Numbered from the stretch's first letter, positions 42,182-52,369 are shown. The stretch: DNA of 64,000 nucleotides from Candidatus Limnocylindrales bacterium (GCA_035559535.1 DATMBG010000052.1:21698-85697), one strand, 5' to 3'. Numbers and translations: made by a program. The notes: a model not told the origin generated them from the sequence alone.

Positions 42182-42201
42182 TCTCCCGAGGCTTCGGGAG
42201 A
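42182..42201. repeat. C-rich hairpin between the Uma2 and transaldolase genes
   Basis: TCTCCCGA pairs with TCGGGAGA around GGCT. Further C- and G-rich blocks up to 42282 (CTCGCTCCCC ... GGGAGCGGAGG) resemble the hairpin at 924-976. The region 42118-42376 has no gene; GAGGAGGTG directly before 42377 is the transaldolase ribosome-binding site. Confidence 0.6.
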
Positions 42202-42376
42202 TGGGATTCACCGAGAGCTGGCCCATAAATCCTCTCGCTCCCCTTTCCCGCAGCGTGGGAGCGGAGGGTGGGAGTGAGGGCCACTTAAAAGTTAAGCCAA
42301 AATTAAGTAAACGATGTACTACACTAAAAGAAAAAATGTAAAAAGATTTTTGCACTTTACTTACTGAGGAGGTGTT

Positions 42377-43522
42377 ATGGCTTTAAATCCACTTATTGAA
42401 TTACAAATTTTTGGCCAGAGCGTCTGGTATGATAATCTCAGTCGCGGGTTGATAACCTCTGGCGAACTCCGGAAAAAAATCGAAGAGGATGGGCTCCGGG
42501 GGGTAACCTCAAATCCGGCCATTTTTGAAAAAGCTATCACAGGAAGCACAGAGTACGATGAAGCCTTGAAGGAACTGGCCAGACAGGGTAAGAGCCCAGA
42601 GGAAATTTATGAGGAGCTGGTCGTTCAAGATATCCAGATGGCTTCAGATCTCCTCCAACCCGTTTATGAGAAGACAAATGGAATAGATGGCTATGTGAGC
42701 CTGGAAGTCTCACCCCATCTGGCACGGGATACCACAGGGACCATCTCTGAAGCCCTGCGACTTTGGCAACGGGTAGATCGTAGGAATCTGATGATCAAAG
42801 TCCCGGCGACCCCAGAAGGTTTACCGGCTATCGAACAGCTCATCACCAGAGGCCTTAATATTAACATCACGCTCATATTTTCCCAAGAAGTCTATGAACA
42901 GGTTGCCTATGCCTACCTCTCGGGTCTGGAGAAACGTGTGGCCGAAGGAAAACCCCTGGATACCGTCGCCTCTGTAGCCAGCTTCTTTGTAAGTCGTATC
43001 GATACTGCAGTGGATGCACTGCTTGAAGCCCGTATCCGACAGGCTATCCATGAACAGGAGAGGATAAAGCTCTCCTCTTTGCTCGGTAAGGTAGCCATCG
43101 CCAATGCGAAACTGGCTTACCAGAGGTTTAAACAAATCTTTCACAGTGACCGATTCCGTGCCTTGGAAAAGAAAGGTGCGCGGGTACAACGACCCTTATG
43201 GGCCTCAACAGGTACTAAAAACCCAAAATACAGCGATGTACTCTATGTGGAATCCCTTATCGGTTCAAATACCATCAATACTATGCCACCTGCAACTTAC
43301 CAAGCTTTTCGAGATCACGGTCGGGTACGTCCAACCCTGGAGGAAGATATCCCGGGGGCACGTCAAACCCTTCATACCCTTGCAGAGGTGGGTATCGATC
43401 TCGGACAGGTGACCGCAGAGCTCCTGGAAGCAGGAATTAAATTGTTTGCCGAACCCTTTGATAAGCTCCTCCGGGCCATCGAAGAAAAGCGAAATACCGT
43501 TCTTCATGAAAAATCTTCATGA
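42377..43522 (+). CDS. tal: Transaldolase
   Basis: 381 residues, the long bacterial and cyanobacterial-type form. GVTSNPAIFEKAI (about 42-54), NLMIKVPATPEG with Schiff-base Lys141, and NINITLIFSQEVYE are diagnostic. Transfers a dihydroxyacetone unit in the non-oxidative pentose phosphate pathway. The strong ribosome-binding site GAGGAGGTG suggests good expression. No other pentose phosphate gene is adjacent. Confidence 0.94.
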   Translation: MALNPLIELQIFGQSVWYDNLSRGLITSGELRKKIEEDGLRGVTSNPAIFEKAITGSTEYDEALKELARQGKSPEEIYEELVVQDIQMASDLLQPVYEKTNGIDGYVSLEVSPHLARDTTGTISEALRLWQRVDRRNLMIKVPATPEGLPAIEQLITRGLNINITLIFSQEVYEQVAYAYLSGLEKRVAEGKPLDTVASVASFFVSRIDTAVDALLEARIRQAIHEQERIKLSSLLGKVAIANAKLAYQRFKQIFHSDRFRALEKKGARVQRPLWASTGTKNPKYSDVLYVESLIGSNTINTMPPATYQAFRDHGRVRPTLEEDIPGARQTLHTLAEVGIDLGQVTAELLEAGIKLFAEPFDKLLRAIEEKRNTVLHEKSS

Positions 43523-43839
43523 AAGAATTTCCGGCATCCAACGACCTATCAAGGAACTCCCATATAAAAATGGGTGAAAACTGAAACTAAAAACGAATTT
43601 CAGTGTCTATATAAGTAATAGCTATAGTGACTGTTCGTGTAAGTTGAATCGAGTTTAAATGAGGAAAAGGTGGCATGTTGTTTGAATAGTTTAAAACAGA
43701 GTCACCTTGTAAATTCCTGGTGAGGTTCTTTGAATTATGAACTATGGGTTTCTGGAAATTGGAATGCACAGGAGGAGAGAGAACTTATAACTCCTAAAAC
43801 TCTTTGCATTTCATAAGGGAAACAAAATTGGAGGTTATC

Positions 43840-44031
43840 ATGAAAATTGCCGAAAAACAAGAATATACACTGGAAGAACTGATTTCCATCTTTAATGAGG
43901 AGGCATTTAGAGTCTGCGAGGATCCGGAGGAAGCCCGCGTCCTGGCTATGGATGCGCTGATCGACTTTGTTAACATTTACAGTGATAACGTCATTATCGA
44001 CGGGATTAGTTATCCTGAGGAAGGAGAATAG
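43840..44031 (+). CDS. Small acidic hypothetical protein
   Basis: 63 residues from ATG 43840, with GGAGG six bases upstream; the upstream in-frame ATG at 43804 has none. YTLEELISIFNEEAFRVCEDPEEARVLAMDALIDFVNIY is helical and the end is short beta. Codon use looks genuine. Not recognised. Confidence 0.65.
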   Translation: MKIAEKQEYTLEELISIFNEEAFRVCEDPEEARVLAMDALIDFVNIYSDNVIIDGISYPEEGE

Positions 44032-44517
44032 CCCTACTAAACTTTCTCCTCAGGAGACCTGGCATATTTTATGAGGACTCAGAAAATTTCAATTCTAACC
44101 GGTCTTATCCGGGGATCCTTCATTCGGTGTCTCCAGCAACCATCCTATCCCTCCATTTTTCGGGCTGAGGAATCCTACCTCCTTAGCCCAACCCTTCCCT
44201 CTATACCCCTTTTTTAAACCGTCTGTTTTCCTTGCCTGATTAAAGGCCCTTTAAGGGGAGTCTGTTTTTACCCCTGAAGATCAAAAACCTCTTCAAAAGG
44301 ACTATCTTTTAACCCTCCTTCCTGGGGAATTGTCACTTTGTCAGAAATCTTTAGTTCGCTATTGACAAATCTTCTCGACCTGCGGATAGTAGAAGCAAAG
44401 CGTCAGAGGCCAGGAGTTCAGGTTTAAGCATCGGAATAGTAGCCAAGGATGGGAAGTTGGATTTCTATCCATTCTGGCTCCTGACCCCGGACCCTTAAAT
44501 AAAAAGGAGAATTGTCC
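44032..44517. other. Intergenic region, 486 bases
   Basis: Contains a 10-bp stem hairpin GGGCTGAGGA/TCCTTAGCCC (44162-44189, one wobble), a promoter (separate entry) and an imperfect GTCAGxxGCCAG inverted repeat (44402-44490) in the leader of the next gene. A 48-codon frame from 44071 has no ribosome-binding site and was not annotated. Confidence 0.5.
44362..44390 (+). promoter_or_regulatory. Candidate sigma-70 promoter of the DUF4139 gene
   Basis: TTGACA (44362-44367), exactly 17 bases, GATAGT (44385-44390). It implies an untranslated leader of about 120 bases that includes the GTCAG..GCCAG inverted repeat. Confidence 0.55.
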
Positions 44518-46629
44518 ATGTCCCATTCTACAGTTTTTCTAATCACTTACCTGATTCTCTTATTGCTGATCCCCCTATCGGGAGGGGCTGCAACCCCGGA
44601 GATGATCTCACTTCCAATTCGAAAAGTTGTTCTCTATAAACATGGGGTGGGTTATTTCGAGCATCAAGGAAAGGTCAGGGATAATCAGGTGATTTCCCTT
44701 CGGTTCAAAGCCGGTCAAATGAACGATATGCTTAAGTCTCTGGTGGTCTTGGACCTGGGTCAGGGGAATATTTCGGAAATTGCCTTCGATTCAAAAAAAC
44801 CTTTAGATAAGTTATTAGATGATTTTTCCGTGAACCTGTCGGGAGAGGCTAATTTGATAACTCTCCTGGGCCAGATTAAAGGAGCTCGGGTAGAGGTTCA
44901 GGTAGGAGCAGAGGGGATCTCAGGCTTCATTCTTGGGCTTGAAACCAAAACCTTTATCCAGGACAGTCATGAGGTTCATACCCGTCTCCTTAATATCATG
45001 AAGGAGAACGGGGAATTGGTTCGTTTTAACCTGGACGATATCAAGGGAATTCAGGTATTGGATGAGTCTCTTCGACGGGATGTCCAGGATTATCTGACAA
45101 CCCTCCTGGCTTATCGAAAGAAGGATATCCGCATGGTCACTATTTCTACCAACGGAACGGGAGAACGGGAGGTAATGTTGGGTTATACGGTGGAGGTACC
45201 GGTTTGGAAGACTTCTTATCGAATGGTACTGGAAGAGAATAAAAAACCTCTTCTTCAGGGTTGGGCCATCGTCGATAACATCCAGGATGAGGATTGGGAA
45301 GAGGTTGAGCTTTCCCTGGTATCGGGCCTGCCGGTATCCTTCATTCAGGATTTGTACACCCCGCGTTATAAAAGAAGACCTGTGGTACAGGTGGAAGAGG
45401 AACTGGCCATAGCTCCCCAGGTTGCCGAGGCTCCGCTGGAAGAAGGTCCGGCCGAAGAGAAGGCTGCGGAAACCAGAACCCTGGAGTCACTTCCAGGAGC
45501 CATCGAAGGTAAAATGGCTCCAACACCTGCCCCTCCACCTACTTCCATGCCAAAGCGGGAAATGCTGGCTAAGGCTCGTACGGCCGAAACAAGTAAACCT
45601 TCTCTGGCTACCGGCCTCGCACAGGCTCAGCCCCTTCAAACGATTACCCAGGAGGTCGGTGATCTGTTTGAATACCGTATCGACCATCCGGTTACCATCA
45701 AGCGAAATCGATCCGCCCTGCTTCCCATTGTTCAAAGGGAGATGGACGGAGAAAAGATAGTCTTGTATAATGAGGGGGTTCGGGCGGAGAATCCTTTGCG
45801 GGCGCTGAGAATTACCAATACCACAGGTCTAACCCTGGAAGGAGGACCTGTTACCGTTATCGATGAAAATACCTACGCCGGAGAAGCTCTTCTGGGTACC
45901 CTTAAACCCAATGAGAAAAGTTTTATTTCCTATGCCGTGGATTTGGGAAGTCTGGTAAATACAGCCCATGAAAGCAAACGCGATCGGGTCTTTCTGGTTA
46001 AGATTATCAACGGAAATCTTTCCATTCATTATAAGCAGGTGGAGAGCAAAACTTATACCGTTCGTAATAAAGAAGAGAAGACAAAGGTTCTCTATATCGA
46101 GCATCCTTATCGGTCAGACTGGACCCTGGCCGATAATTCTAATCTGGTGGAAACAACTCCGAATTTCTACCGCTTCCGGGTGGAACTAAAGCCCAATGCT
46201 ACTACCAAGTTTGATGTCAGAGAGGAGAATAGCTTTGCGGATACTTATGTATTGACCGATCTGACCGAAGAAAATATTACCATTTTTGCCAATCAAAAAT
46301 ATTTTACTCCGGAGGTTGAGCAAACCATCCATCAGATCATTCGGTTAAAGGGACAGATCGGTGATATGGATAAACAAATAAAAGAAAAAGAAGACCAGGT
46401 CACTACCATCTTCAAAGATCAAGAAAGGGTTCGGGAGAACCTCAAAACCTTAAAAGATACCCCCGAGCAACGCAAGCTTTTAGAACGTTATACCGCCAAG
46501 TTGTCTGCCGGGGAAGACCAACTTGAACAACTCCGGAAAGAGATTCAAGCCCTTAAGGCCCAGCGTCTCCAGCTTTCACAGGAATTAAGTAAGATCTTGC
46601 AAGGATTGAGCTTTGAGAAGCAGCTTTAA
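44518..46629 (+). CDS. Secreted DUF4139-domain protein
   Basis: 703 residues from ATG 44518 (AAGGAG nine bases upstream). A signal peptide (FLITYLILLLLIPLSGGAA) is followed by an N-terminal beta domain (IRKVVLYKHGVGYFEHQG, typical of DUF4139 proteins). WAIVDNIQDEDWEEVELSLVSG and the DUF4139 barrel-like domain follow. A Pro/Ala/Glu-rich linker (about 290-370) and a C-terminal coiled coil (600-700) flank it. These are envelope proteins of unknown role, related in part to mucoidy-inhibitor-type proteins. It converges on the next gene with a two-base gap. Confidence 0.82.
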   Translation: MSHSTVFLITYLILLLLIPLSGGAATPEMISLPIRKVVLYKHGVGYFEHQGKVRDNQVISLRFKAGQMNDMLKSLVVLDLGQGNISEIAFDSKKPLDKLLDDFSVNLSGEANLITLLGQIKGARVEVQVGAEGISGFILGLETKTFIQDSHEVHTRLLNIMKENGELVRFNLDDIKGIQVLDESLRRDVQDYLTTLLAYRKKDIRMVTISTNGTGEREVMLGYTVEVPVWKTSYRMVLEENKKPLLQGWAIVDNIQDEDWEEVELSLVSGLPVSFIQDLYTPRYKRRPVVQVEEELAIAPQVAEAPLEEGPAEEKAAETRTLESLPGAIEGKMAPTPAPPPTSMPKREMLAKARTAETSKPSLATGLAQAQPLQTITQEVGDLFEYRIDHPVTIKRNRSALLPIVQREMDGEKIVLYNEGVRAENPLRALRITNTTGLTLEGGPVTVIDENTYAGEALLGTLKPNEKSFISYAVDLGSLVNTAHESKRDRVFLVKIINGNLSIHYKQVESKTYTVRNKEEKTKVLYIEHPYRSDWTLADNSNLVETTPNFYRFRVELKPNATTKFDVREENSFADTYVLTDLTEENITIFANQKYFTPEVEQTIHQIIRLKGQIGDMDKQIKEKEDQVTTIFKDQERVRENLKTLKDTPEQRKLLERYTAKLSAGEDQLEQLRKEIQALKAQRLQLSQELSKILQGLSFEKQL

Positions 46630-46631
46630 CC

Positions 46632-47363
46632 TCACCACTTCCATTTTAAGGCAAGGCCTACGGAGTTCCATTTAAATAAAGGTACTATGGGAAGGCCGCG
46701 GGAAGAAGGGGAAGATCCACTGGAGGATTCTGTGGAATCAGCGATTTTGGATTTTACAATGGTAAAGGGGGCTATATCCGGCATCCCTTCCAGAAGCCGG
46801 GACCGGAGGCCATCAAAAAATGCCAGTTGTTTGGTCACATCTTCGGTCAGTAAAGTCGGCATATTATCCTCTGCAAGATAAAGCTCTAAGGCCAGATCGG
46901 AGCTTATCCCCAGGTTCATAAATGCCTTTGATGAGACAATCCCCCAGGCCGGTTCAGAGGGAGCTGATAGGTTTTTTTCTAAAGGGGAGATCATCTGACC
47001 CTTCTCTCCGAGTAATGCAGGTAACGTGCTTTGGGGAGAGCAAACCGTTTTTAAAAGATCAATGGGTGAACCTGCCGCATACAGAAGACAGTAATCTCGT
47101 GGAATCTTTGGACCGTTTTCGGATAAAAGGTTGGATATTTCCTCCCCGTTTAACAAGGTGAGATGAACCGGTTTTGGTTCCGGACTTATATAAAGCTGAG
47201 AAAGATTTAATGTAATTCGTGGCCGGGGTTCTTGGACCGACAACTTAGGGGCTTCGAAGAGAAAAAATTCTTCAGAAAAGGCCTGTAAGGGGAAAGATAC
47301 CATACCGATTAAAACAGCCAGGGTAAAAAAACCCGAACAGGGGAAAGTCGCTCTAAGATCCAT
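46632..47363 (-). CDS. Secreted hypothetical protein
   Basis: 243 residues with AAAGGAG six bases before the ATG. A signal peptide (FFTLAVLIGMVSFPLQAFSE) is followed by Pro/Leu-rich sequence without a recognised domain, a Ser-rich segment (TESSSGSSPSSRG) and a terminal strand NSVGLALKWKW. The aromatic C-terminus could be an outer-membrane strand but too few strands precede it. Its 3' end nearly abuts the convergent DUF4139 gene. Confidence 0.6.
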   Translation of the reverse strand: MDLRATFPCSGFFTLAVLIGMVSFPLQAFSEEFFLFEAPKLSVQEPRPRITLNLSQLYISPEPKPVHLTLLNGEEISNLLSENGPKIPRDYCLLYAAGSPIDLLKTVCSPQSTLPALLGEKGQMISPLEKNLSAPSEPAWGIVSSKAFMNLGISSDLALELYLAEDNMPTLLTEDVTKQLAFFDGLRSRLLEGMPDIAPFTIVKSKIADSTESSSGSSPSSRGLPIVPLFKWNSVGLALKWKW

Positions 47364-47380
47364 AATCGCTCCTTTCTATT

Positions 47381-48301
47381 TTAACAGGTGAACACCTTTA
47401 AAGCTCCAGGTAAAACGGTTACACTCACTTCTGGGCCACACATCACAGGTTCTCCATCCACCTGGACGGGGGTCGAAGACTTTCGAGTGATGTTCAAGCT
47501 CGTTATAGGGTACATCATCATTTGAGGCACCCGGGTGATGTTTCCTGTAAAAAGCTTGGGAGCATGATAAAGTGCCTGAAGAAAGCTGAGTTTGTAAATA
47601 ATACAAAGATTTAAAACGCCATCATCCGGTAATGCTCCTGGAGCAATAATAGCCCCACCCCCAAACTGCTCCGTATTAGCAATGGTTACAATAAAGGGAT
47701 TCCCTATTATTTTCTTCTGTCCTATCGGGGTGGTAAATTCCAGCATCATTTCAGGCGGTTGAAATTTATGGAATTCTCGAAGGGCCAGGAAAAAGTAGGG
47801 CCATATACCTCGACGGGAGGTCGCATTTTTATCATATAAACAGCCCAGGTAAGCCTCAAATCCCACACCTGCTGTGGCAAAGAAATATCTTGTATGGAAC
47901 CCTGAGCTCAGTTTTCCAATATCTATCTTATGAATTCTTCCGTTGAAGAGAAGTTGACAGGCTTTCTTCCAATCCAGAGGAATCTTTAGGGCACGGGCAA
48001 GCCCATTACCCGAACCGATGGGAATAATTCCTAAAATCGCCTCGGTGTGAACGAGAGCATTGCCGACCTCATTGATCGTTCCATCCCCTCCTGCGGCAAC
48101 TATGCGAAGATAACCTTCTCGGATCGCCTCCTGCGCTAATTTCATACCATCCCTCCGCTTCTGGGTTATTTGAATATCGTATTTTATACCTGTCTCCGAG
48201 AAAGTCAGATGAATCCACTGGATGAGTTTTTCTAGGTATTTTCCGCTTCCTGCTCGGGGATTTAGAATAAATCGAACTTTGGTATCAGATAAATCAGGCA
48301 T
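47381..48301 (-). CDS. Diacylglycerol kinase-family lipid kinase (YegS/BmrU-like)
   Basis: 306 residues. NPRAGSGK starts the fold, AAGGDGTINEVGNAL (GGDGT at 71-75) is the nucleotide motif, and LGIIPIGSGNGLARAL follows. The C-terminal beta domain contains QVDGEPV. Likely phosphorylates a membrane lipid such as diacylglycerol or phosphatidylglycerol. Weak ribosome-binding site; the SDR gene lies 51 bases upstream on the same strand. Confidence 0.88.
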   Translation of the reverse strand: MPDLSDTKVRFILNPRAGSGKYLEKLIQWIHLTFSETGIKYDIQITQKRRDGMKLAQEAIREGYLRIVAAGGDGTINEVGNALVHTEAILGIIPIGSGNGLARALKIPLDWKKACQLLFNGRIHKIDIGKLSSGFHTRYFFATAGVGFEAYLGCLYDKNATSRRGIWPYFFLALREFHKFQPPEMMLEFTTPIGQKKIIGNPFIVTIANTEQFGGGAIIAPGALPDDGVLNLCIIYKLSFLQALYHAPKLFTGNITRVPQMMMYPITSLNITRKSSTPVQVDGEPVMCGPEVSVTVLPGALKVFTC

Positions 48302-48352
48302 ACAGGAGCCGGAAGTCAGAAATCAGAAAGGGTTCTAACCTCTGACTTCTGT

Positions 48353-49126
48353 TTAAAGGGCATATCCCCCGTCGACCACCAGATTATGACCAGTAACAAA
48401 ATTGGATGCAGAAGAAGCCAGATAAACCACAGCCCCTCCCAGGTCCTGATAAGGCTCTCCATAACGTTTAATAACTCCCTGATCAACACGAATCGCCCGG
48501 ATGGCCGGGGTATTAGCCCGGGCTGCATTCATAGGGGTAAGGAAAAACCCGGGACTGATGGCGTTCACATAGATATGATACTTTGCCCACTCCACAGCCA
48601 GGGCTTTGGTCAGCGTGATAACTCCGCCTTTGGCAGCATGGTAATGGACGTAATCTGCATCCCGATTGATATAAAATCCGGCCATAGACGCAATATTGAT
48701 AATTTTACCTCCCCCCTGTTGGATCATATAGGGGGCTACTGCCCGGCAGCAGAGAAAAATGGCTTTGAGGTCGACAGCCAAAACCTTATCCCACTCCGCC
48801 TCGGAGATCTCCAAAGCCGGTCGAACAAACGTGATTCCGGCATTGTTCACCAGAATGTCGATCCGTTTCCACGACTCGATGACGGTCCTGACCATGGAAT
48901 TCACCTCTCCCATCTGGGAAACATCCACCTTTACCACAAGAGCTTGCCGTCCCCTTTCTTGAACCATTTTAGCCGTTGTTTCTCCGGCTTCTTGATTGAG
49001 TTCGGCAATCACAATATCGGCTCCGGCTTCGGCCAGAGCCAGCGCCATTCCTTGTCCCAGGCCCTGTCCAGCCCCTGTTACCACAGCGACTTTCCCATCT
49101 AAACGGAAGAAATCTAAAACCCCCAT
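48353..49126 (-). CDS. Short-chain dehydrogenase/reductase (SDR)
   Basis: 257 residues, classical SDR. Cofactor motif TGAGQGLG (17-24), NNAG (94-97), catalytic Ser147, Tyr162 and Lys166 (YHAAK). Acidic residue after strand 2 (AELN) suggests NAD(H) preference. The sequence resembles gluconate 5-dehydrogenase and related polyol/keto-sugar dehydrogenases, but the substrate cannot be fixed. Upstream gap to the carrier gene is about 100 bases. Confidence 0.88.
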   Translation of the reverse strand: MGVLDFFRLDGKVAVVTGAGQGLGQGMALALAEAGADIVIAELNQEAGETTAKMVQERGRQALVVKVDVSQMGEVNSMVRTVIESWKRIDILVNNAGITFVRPALEISEAEWDKVLAVDLKAIFLCCRAVAPYMIQQGGGKIINIASMAGFYINRDADYVHYHAAKGGVITLTKALAVEWAKYHIYVNAISPGFFLTPMNAARANTPAIRAIRVDQGVIKRYGEPYQDLGGAVVYLASSASNFVTGHNLVVDGGYAL

Positions 49127-49227
49127 ATAGGTTGAATCTAAAATCTGAATCTTAAAATCCTTTCAAAGTCACTCTAGCTTTACGCCAGAAAAGAAGAAAG
49201 GTCAAGAAAAAAGTGGGGTTTTTTTAC

Positions 49228-50994
49228 TTAAAGGGGCCAAAAAATAGGAACCATCATAACCACCATCAGGAGAACTAAAAGGGTTAAAGGGAATCCTACC
49301 TTGAAAAAATCAAGAAAGGTGTATTTGCCAGGCCCATAGACCAACAAACACGCCGGCTCCAGAGGCGTCATAAAAGAACAAGAGGCCGCCATGGTTACAG
49401 TAACCATAAAGGCCCTGGGGTTAACATTCATCTGAGTAGCCAGGTTGAAAGCAATGGGAGCAACCAGCGCGGCGGCGGCTGCATTGGATAAAGGCTGACT
49501 GAGGAGCATGGTTAAGAGAAACAACAACAGAAGGGTGAGCATCGGTTTGGGAGATCCCATCAGGCTTAGAAGTTGATCGGATAGAAATCTGGCCGTTCCC
49601 GTCTTTTCCATGGCAACCCCCGCGGAAAGTAGACCGGCAACAAGAACCAGGGTTTTCCAGTCGATGGAATCATAGGCTTCTTTAAGGGTCACACATTTTG
49701 TTAAAATGGTCAAAATAGCCCCGGATAACATGGCAATGGAAAAAGGTACCATCTGAAGGCTTCCTACCAGCAGAGATAAGGCAAAGATGCTTAAAGCATA
49801 AACAGCCCTTTTTTTACGATACGACCGGCCTTCTACCTCTCCGAGTACCATAAAGTCCGGATCCTGTCTGAGGAGTAAAAGGCTATCCCGATGGCCCTGG
49901 GTCAGCAAAATATCCCCGGATGCAAGTCGAATCCGGCTGAGTTTATCCCTCAAAGTTTCTCCATGCCGGTAAATGGCTAAAACCGTTAAGCCATACCGGG
50001 GACGAAAATTGAGTCCTTTGAGATTTTCTCCGATCAATTTGGAACGGGGAGGAATCAAAATCTCCATGAGTTTGATATCTTCAGATTCCAGATCCTGGTC
50101 GCTCATAAGGGCTTCCCCTTTAATCTCAAGCCCTTCCTCTGCTTTTAATTTCAGGATGCTCTCTATCCTTCCCTCTAACAAAAGACGATCTCCTTCGCGG
50201 ATAGTTTCATACGTTCGAGGCGCTAAGATATATCGATTTCCGCGGATAATACTTAGAACATTCAGATCTAACTCCGTGCTAAAAGCACACTCTGCCAAAG
50301 TTTTACCAATGAGCGGGGAATCGGGGAGTACCATAACTTCTGTAACATACTCCCGAAGATGGTACTCTTCACTCAGACTTTCTACCTGTCTTTCTGGAAG
50401 CCATCGAATTCCCACAAAAAGTAAATAGAGCAGGCCTGTGACGGTAATCAAAATACCCAACGGAGTGAACTCAAAAAGTGAAAAGGCCGGGAGATCATAT
50501 TTTTGGAGGATTCCGTTCATGATAATATTCGTGGAGGTCCCTACCAGGGTACAGGTTCCTCCCAGAATAGAAGCGTAAGCCACAGGTATTAAAAGCTTGG
50601 ATTCATGGATTCTGGCTTTTTGGGATGCTCCCAAAGCTATGGGAAGAAAAATGGCTACCGTTGCCAGGTTGCTGAGAAAAGAAGAAACTCCGGCAACCAG
50701 AAGCATCATCACCCCCAGGAGTCTCCAGGGATTTGTTCCTCCAAACCGAATAATTCTCTGACCGATATAGTTTATAACTCCGGTTCGAAGTAAAGCGGCC
50801 GTTAAAACAAATAATCCTCCAAAGAAAATAATGACGTCGTTGCTCAATCCGGCAAAAGCCTCTTCTGGAGTAAGAATACGGAACGTTACAAAGGCTATCA
50901 TTAAAAGGAGCGCAACCAGATCCACGGAGATGATTTCGAGTATGAAAAATACAACGGCCAGGGACAACAGAAATAAAACAAGGGCAATTTGCAT
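49228..50994 (-). CDS. SLC13-type anion/Na+ symporter with TrkA-C domains
   Basis: 588 residues. Two blocks of hydrophobic segments flank a soluble middle (about 205-380) with two RCK-C/TrkA-C units (LIGKTLAECAFSTELDLNVL, and LIGENLKGLNFRPRYGLTVLAIYR in two pieces). The repeated hairpin motifs FLSNLATVAIFLPIAL and SNAAAAALVAPIAF are typical of the divalent anion:Na+ symporter family. Such proteins often import sulfate or dicarboxylates; the ligand-binding domains imply regulation. Substrate unknown. Confidence 0.88.
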   Translation of the reverse strand: MQIALVLFLLSLAVVFFILEIISVDLVALLLMIAFVTFRILTPEEAFAGLSNDVIIFFGGLFVLTAALLRTGVINYIGQRIIRFGGTNPWRLLGVMMLLVAGVSSFLSNLATVAIFLPIALGASQKARIHESKLLIPVAYASILGGTCTLVGTSTNIIMNGILQKYDLPAFSLFEFTPLGILITVTGLLYLLFVGIRWLPERQVESLSEEYHLREYVTEVMVLPDSPLIGKTLAECAFSTELDLNVLSIIRGNRYILAPRTYETIREGDRLLLEGRIESILKLKAEEGLEIKGEALMSDQDLESEDIKLMEILIPPRSKLIGENLKGLNFRPRYGLTVLAIYRHGETLRDKLSRIRLASGDILLTQGHRDSLLLLRQDPDFMVLGEVEGRSYRKKRAVYALSIFALSLLVGSLQMVPFSIAMLSGAILTILTKCVTLKEAYDSIDWKTLVLVAGLLSAGVAMEKTGTARFLSDQLLSLMGSPKPMLTLLLLFLLTMLLSQPLSNAAAAALVAPIAFNLATQMNVNPRAFMVTVTMAASCSFMTPLEPACLLVYGPGKYTFLDFFKVGFPLTLLVLLMVVMMVPIFWPL

Positions 50995-51011
50995 GGAGTT
51001 TCTTTTCTTCT

Positions 51012-51884
51012 TTAAGTTTGGGGTTCCAGGACGCCTATAAGGGTAAGAAATGAGCTATATTTCACTTTAAAGCGGATGACCTCTCCCCGATAGGGACCTT
51101 GTTGAGCCACCCAGGTAATCATCTCACCCTTATTTTTTATCATCTTTCCGGTTTCGAGGCTCTTTAATGTGAACTCCCAACGGGTAACGGGATAAGGGTT
51201 TCCGTTAACTTCTATATTTTCTTCTTCCGCTTCAGCCAGACCCAATTCATAGGATTCTCCATTGAAAACAAAGGCAAACGATTGGTCTTTGCCCATTCCA
51301 TTTTTTTTGATAAAATCCATCAGGGACAGGATCCCCATGAAACTCCCTCTCTTTTCCACCGGCTCCTTTCCAGAAACCCGCGAAATCAATCTATCCGGTA
51401 AAATTTGGATGGTCTCTCGAAGTTCTTTTCCATGCCGGTTCATATACCCCGAATACTGAATAGAAAGGATTCCCTGAGGTCCTGTGATTTTCTTTTCCTC
51501 AAAATAAATGGCTGCCCTGTAACCCTTTCGGTTAACCTCTTCTGATGAACCCCCTCGCATTTTAAACGTAGTCTGGATGTTCTTCTCATTAATTCGGTGA
51601 GAACTTTCTTCCCAAATAAGATATCCGGCGTTCTCAATGTCGTCCAGTTTTTTTGTAGGGTCTCCGGTTATCACGGCAACCCCGGCCGATAGGCCGGATA
51701 CTACAGAGGGAAACCGGGCGATGATTCTATAACGAAGGATTTTTTCCAGGGTATGAAGGCGATTCCGATCCTCCTTAGCCGGTCTGTTCATCTTGCTTTT
51801 CTGACTTTTCCCATAAGCAGGAACCACCAAAATTACAACCAGCATTAAGAAAAGAGACAAGGTACTAACAGTTGAAGATTTCAT
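51012..51884 (-). CDS. Secreted protein, DUF3108-like
   Basis: 290 residues. A signal peptide (TLSLFLMLVVILVVPAYG) precedes a basic stretch and a largely beta domain. KNGMGKDQSFAFVFNGESYELGLA and WEFTLKSLETGKMIKNKGEMITWVAQ (two blocks) recall DUF3108 periplasmic proteins, which measure or bind envelope ligands. The match is weak. It ends 17 bases upstream of the SLC13-type gene on the same strand and may be co-transcribed with it. Confidence 0.6.
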   Translation of the reverse strand: MKSSTVSTLSLFLMLVVILVVPAYGKSQKSKMNRPAKEDRNRLHTLEKILRYRIIARFPSVVSGLSAGVAVITGDPTKKLDDIENAGYLIWEESSHRINEKNIQTTFKMRGGSSEEVNRKGYRAAIYFEEKKITGPQGILSIQYSGYMNRHGKELRETIQILPDRLISRVSGKEPVEKRGSFMGILSLMDFIKKNGMGKDQSFAFVFNGESYELGLAEAEEENIEVNGNPYPVTRWEFTLKSLETGKMIKNKGEMITWVAQQGPYRGEVIRFKVKYSSFLTLIGVLEPQT

Positions 51885-51979
51885 AAGACTTTTCCGGGAA
51901 CCCTGCTCGGTTTAGGATCATTCTTTCAAACAACAGAAGGCGAGAATTCCAATTCTCGCCTTCTGAATAGCCCGGGATT

Positions 51980-52369
51980 TTAAAATAGAGAAGCTCTGAC
52001 TCTTCCTGAACCGGAGGTTACAGATCTTCCCAGTCCTTCAATAAACTCTGTGGTCTTTTTTGTAAGGAGACCGGCAAGCATAGATCCTAATATATTTGGA
52101 ATTTGACTTACATCCCTCCTGGCTTCTGAAGACCTAGCTTCGGCGGCCGAAGGTGTAAAATTCCGTCCGATCCAAAACCCTATGGCCAGGGCTCCTAAAG
52201 CAAATTCGGTTGGATATCTTTGAACCCAGGATCGCCAGTCCAACGTCTCCTTAAGCTCATCGGTAATGTTCTCGACGGTATGGGAAATATTCTCCTTCGC
52301 TTCCTCTATAGACTGTTTTAAATCCGTTTTAACTTGTTGAGAACCTATAGTATAATTTTTCTGATCCAT
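51980..52369 (-). CDS. Membrane-anchored helical protein (DUF3618/YqjD-like)
   Basis: 129 residues. An N-terminal amphipathic helix (KTDLKQSIEEAKENISHTVENI) precedes RYPTEFALGALAIGFWIGRNF, a short membrane segment with the Pro...G..iG pattern of YqjD/DUF3618 proteins. The C-terminal part is polar. Such proteins are often stationary-phase or stress induced. A similar gene lies 124 bases upstream. Confidence 0.7.
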   Translation of the reverse strand: MDQKNYTIGSQQVKTDLKQSIEEAKENISHTVENITDELKETLDWRSWVQRYPTEFALGALAIGFWIGRNFTPSAAEARSSEARRDVSQIPNILGSMLAGLLTKKTTEFIEGLGRSVTSGSGRVRASLF